A stretch of 64,000 bases of DNA from Zoogloeaceae bacterium. GTDB taxonomy: Bacteria; Pseudomonadota; Gammaproteobacteria; Burkholderiales; Rhodocyclaceae. The position numbers and the translations under genes were made by a program. The DNA lies in the NCBI GenBank assembly GCA_031287525.1, contig JAITSU010000026.1:16028-80027 (forward strand), read 5' to 3'. The notes beneath the pieces are model-generated. The model worked only from the letters and a program-made list of their open reading frames with translations, was not told the origin of the DNA and did not search any database. Shown in pieces: positions 63,257 through 64,000 of this stretch. Each line of letters begins with the position of its first letter. Position 1 is the stretch's first letter.

Positions 63257-64000
63257 ATGGCGAACGGGAATAGCACAGCCGAAATCGGTTTTGAACAAAA
63301 AATCCGGGTCAAACGCAAACCGAACCGGCTGACCGATTACGATTACAGCCAGAATGGCGCGTATTTCATCACCATTTGCGCCAAAGACCGCGCCGGGATA
63401 TTTTCAACCATAGAGGCACCAGACAGGATAGATGACGTAGGGGCGAACTGTGTTCGCCCGAATATGCCAGATAATGTTCGCCCGCAACTCTCCCCCATTG
63501 GCATTATTATAGAAAAAGAAATCAAGGCATTATCCAAAATCTACGATCAGGTTGCCGTCGATGGTTATGTTGTGATGCCAAACCATGTGCATATTATTAT
63601 AGTAATCGGTGGCGCGGGGATTGAGAGCGGGCGAACACAGTTCGCCCCTACGGTTTCCCGCGTGGTCAAGCAATGGAAAGGCGCGATCACCAAACAACCG
63701 GGGTTTTCTCCGTGGCAGAAATCATTTCATGACCGAATCATCCGTAACGAAGAAGAATACACACACATTGCGGAATACATCGAAACCAATCCCGCGCGCT
63801 GGTCAGAAGATTGTTTTTACGTAGACGCAAATAGAATGATTCCCGTAGGGGCGAACTGCGTTCGCCCCAGATTGTTGACAAACCTCCGAAGTAGCTTTCT
63901 GGGAACGCCGACGGCAACAAAGGCACGTCGGCGGTACGCCGACTTTGAGCGCAGATTGCCGCACAAACACCGCTGCCAGCGTGGACGCTGGCGTTCCCAG
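63257..64000 (+). CDS. REP-associated tyrosine transposase (RAYT), 3' end beyond the window
   Basis: The frame starts at ATG 63257 and remains open to the window's end (248 codons). It has the Y1/RAYT motifs: 'YDYSQNGAYFITICAKDRAG' near residue 30, the metal-binding HxH in 'VVMPNHVHIIIVI', and the tyrosine helix 'EEEYTHIAEYIETNPARWSE'. RAYTs cut and join single-stranded palindromic REP sequences. Three such palindromes lie inside this very gene in frame, adding 'DVGANCVRPN', 'GRTQFAPT' and 'PVGANCVRPR'. The C-terminal part beyond the tyrosine helix is unusually long. It may be a domesticated enzyme or an element in decay. Confidence 0.88.
   Translation, partial: MANGNSTAEIGFEQKIRVKRKPNRLTDYDYSQNGAYFITICAKDRAGIFSTIEAPDRIDDVGANCVRPNMPDNVRPQLSPIGIIIEKEIKALSKIYDQVAVDGYVVMPNHVHIIIVIGGAGIESGRTQFAPTVSRVVKQWKGAITKQPGFSPWQKSFHDRIIRNEEEYTHIAEYIETNPARWSEDCFYVDANRMIPVGANCVRPRLLTNLRSSFLGTPTATKARRRYADFERRLPHKHRCQRGRWRSQ
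63437..63460. repeat. REP-like palindrome, copy in RAYT gene (1)
   Basis: gtaggggcgaac-tgt-gttcgcccg: a palindrome with GGGCGAAC / GTTCGCCC arms, in frame within the transposase gene. A partial half-copy (gttcgcccgc) follows at 63475-63484. Confidence 0.8.
63628..63651. repeat. REP-like palindrome, copy in RAYT gene (2), inverted
   Basis: cgggcgaac-aca-gttcgcccctac: the same element in the opposite orientation to copy 1, again keeping the frame. Opposed copies are the usual form of REP pairs (BIMEs). Confidence 0.8.
63845..63868. repeat. REP-like palindrome, copy in RAYT gene (3)
   Basis: gtaggggcgaac-tgc-gttcgcccc, in the same orientation as copy 1, in frame after the tyrosine helix. It is the closest copy to that in the ferredoxin-envC gap. 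Confidence 0.8.
63899..64000. repeat. Second inverted repeat pair at the window end (CTGGGAACGCC)
   Basis: CTGGGAACGCC at 63899-63909 is matched by GGCGTTCCCAG at 63990-64000, an 11-base inverted repeat 80 bases apart. The bases between include further GC-rich repeats (cgtcggcggtacgccgac). This looks like a second REP type next to or inside the 3' end of the transposase gene; the edge of the window hides the rest. Confidence 0.6.

Overview
The window looks like a chromosomal segment of a betaproteobacterium, probably close to Rhodocyclales. This is inferred from gene order and protein style, not from a marker RNA. The backbone is GC-rich and carries blocks I know from betaproteobacterial genomes: ftsA-ftsZ; moeB-ctpA-envC; fdx-coaD-rsmD near paired M16 proteases and ftsY-ftsE-ftsX; tkt and gapA; uvrA, an MFS gene and ssb; hemW, rdgB and rph; and the PP2C/kinase pair next to yicC. 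No rRNA, tRNA or CRISPR array was seen.

Layout. 1-9.9 kb: end of the division cluster, a minus-strand envelope/proteolysis operon, a ferredoxin, coaD and rsmD, a HigBA toxin-antitoxin module, and two M16 peptidases. 10.2-22.2 kb: a tightly packed ten-gene minus-strand surface-glycan operon (SPINDLY-like glycosyltransferase, DegT aminotransferase, WbqC, ATP-grasp/HAD fusion, methyltransferase, glycosyltransferase fused to a degenerate aminotransferase fold, radical SAM protein, sulfotransferase, APS kinase, acetyltransferase). 22.4-32.3 kb: ftsYEX, epd, a chemoreceptor, gapA, a YhcG-type nuclease and tkt. 32.4-41 kb: a GGDEF/EAL protein, a half-size MreB-like protein, ubiB and a SWIM/SNF2 helicase. 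41-51 kb: an unknown gene pair, dgkA, uvrA, an OLD-type nuclease, an MFS transporter, ssb, a DUF1778/GNAT toxin-antitoxin pair and hemW. 51.5-57 kb: an AT-rich defence island (HTH protein, adenine methyltransferase with a possible nuclease domain, cytosine-5 methyltransferase, DUF262 protein, HEPN protein). 57.2-64 kb: rdgB, rph, phosphatase/kinase, yicC, a CoA-binding protein, a heptose adenylyltransferase, and a RAYT transposase that runs off the window.

The accessory genes sit at the joints of conserved blocks: HigBA between rsmD and an M16 gene, the glycan operon between the M16 pair and ftsY, YhcG between tkt and gapA, the OLD nuclease between uvrA and the MFS gene, the GNAT pair between ssb and hemW, and the restriction island between hemW and rdgB.

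Three observations stand out. First, a 16-base G/C homopolymer lies at the 5' end of the DegT aminotransferase gene. It separates the only plausible ATG, which overlaps the upstream stop, from the conserved reading frame. Read as given, the gene is out of frame, and adding one base restores it, which is the pattern of a phase-variable switch. Second, the defence island couples a DUF262 protein without a DUF1524 domain to a HEPN protein carrying an intact RNxxxH motif, beside two DNA methyltransferases. Third, palindromic repeats are embedded in frame within the YhcG and RAYT coding sequences.
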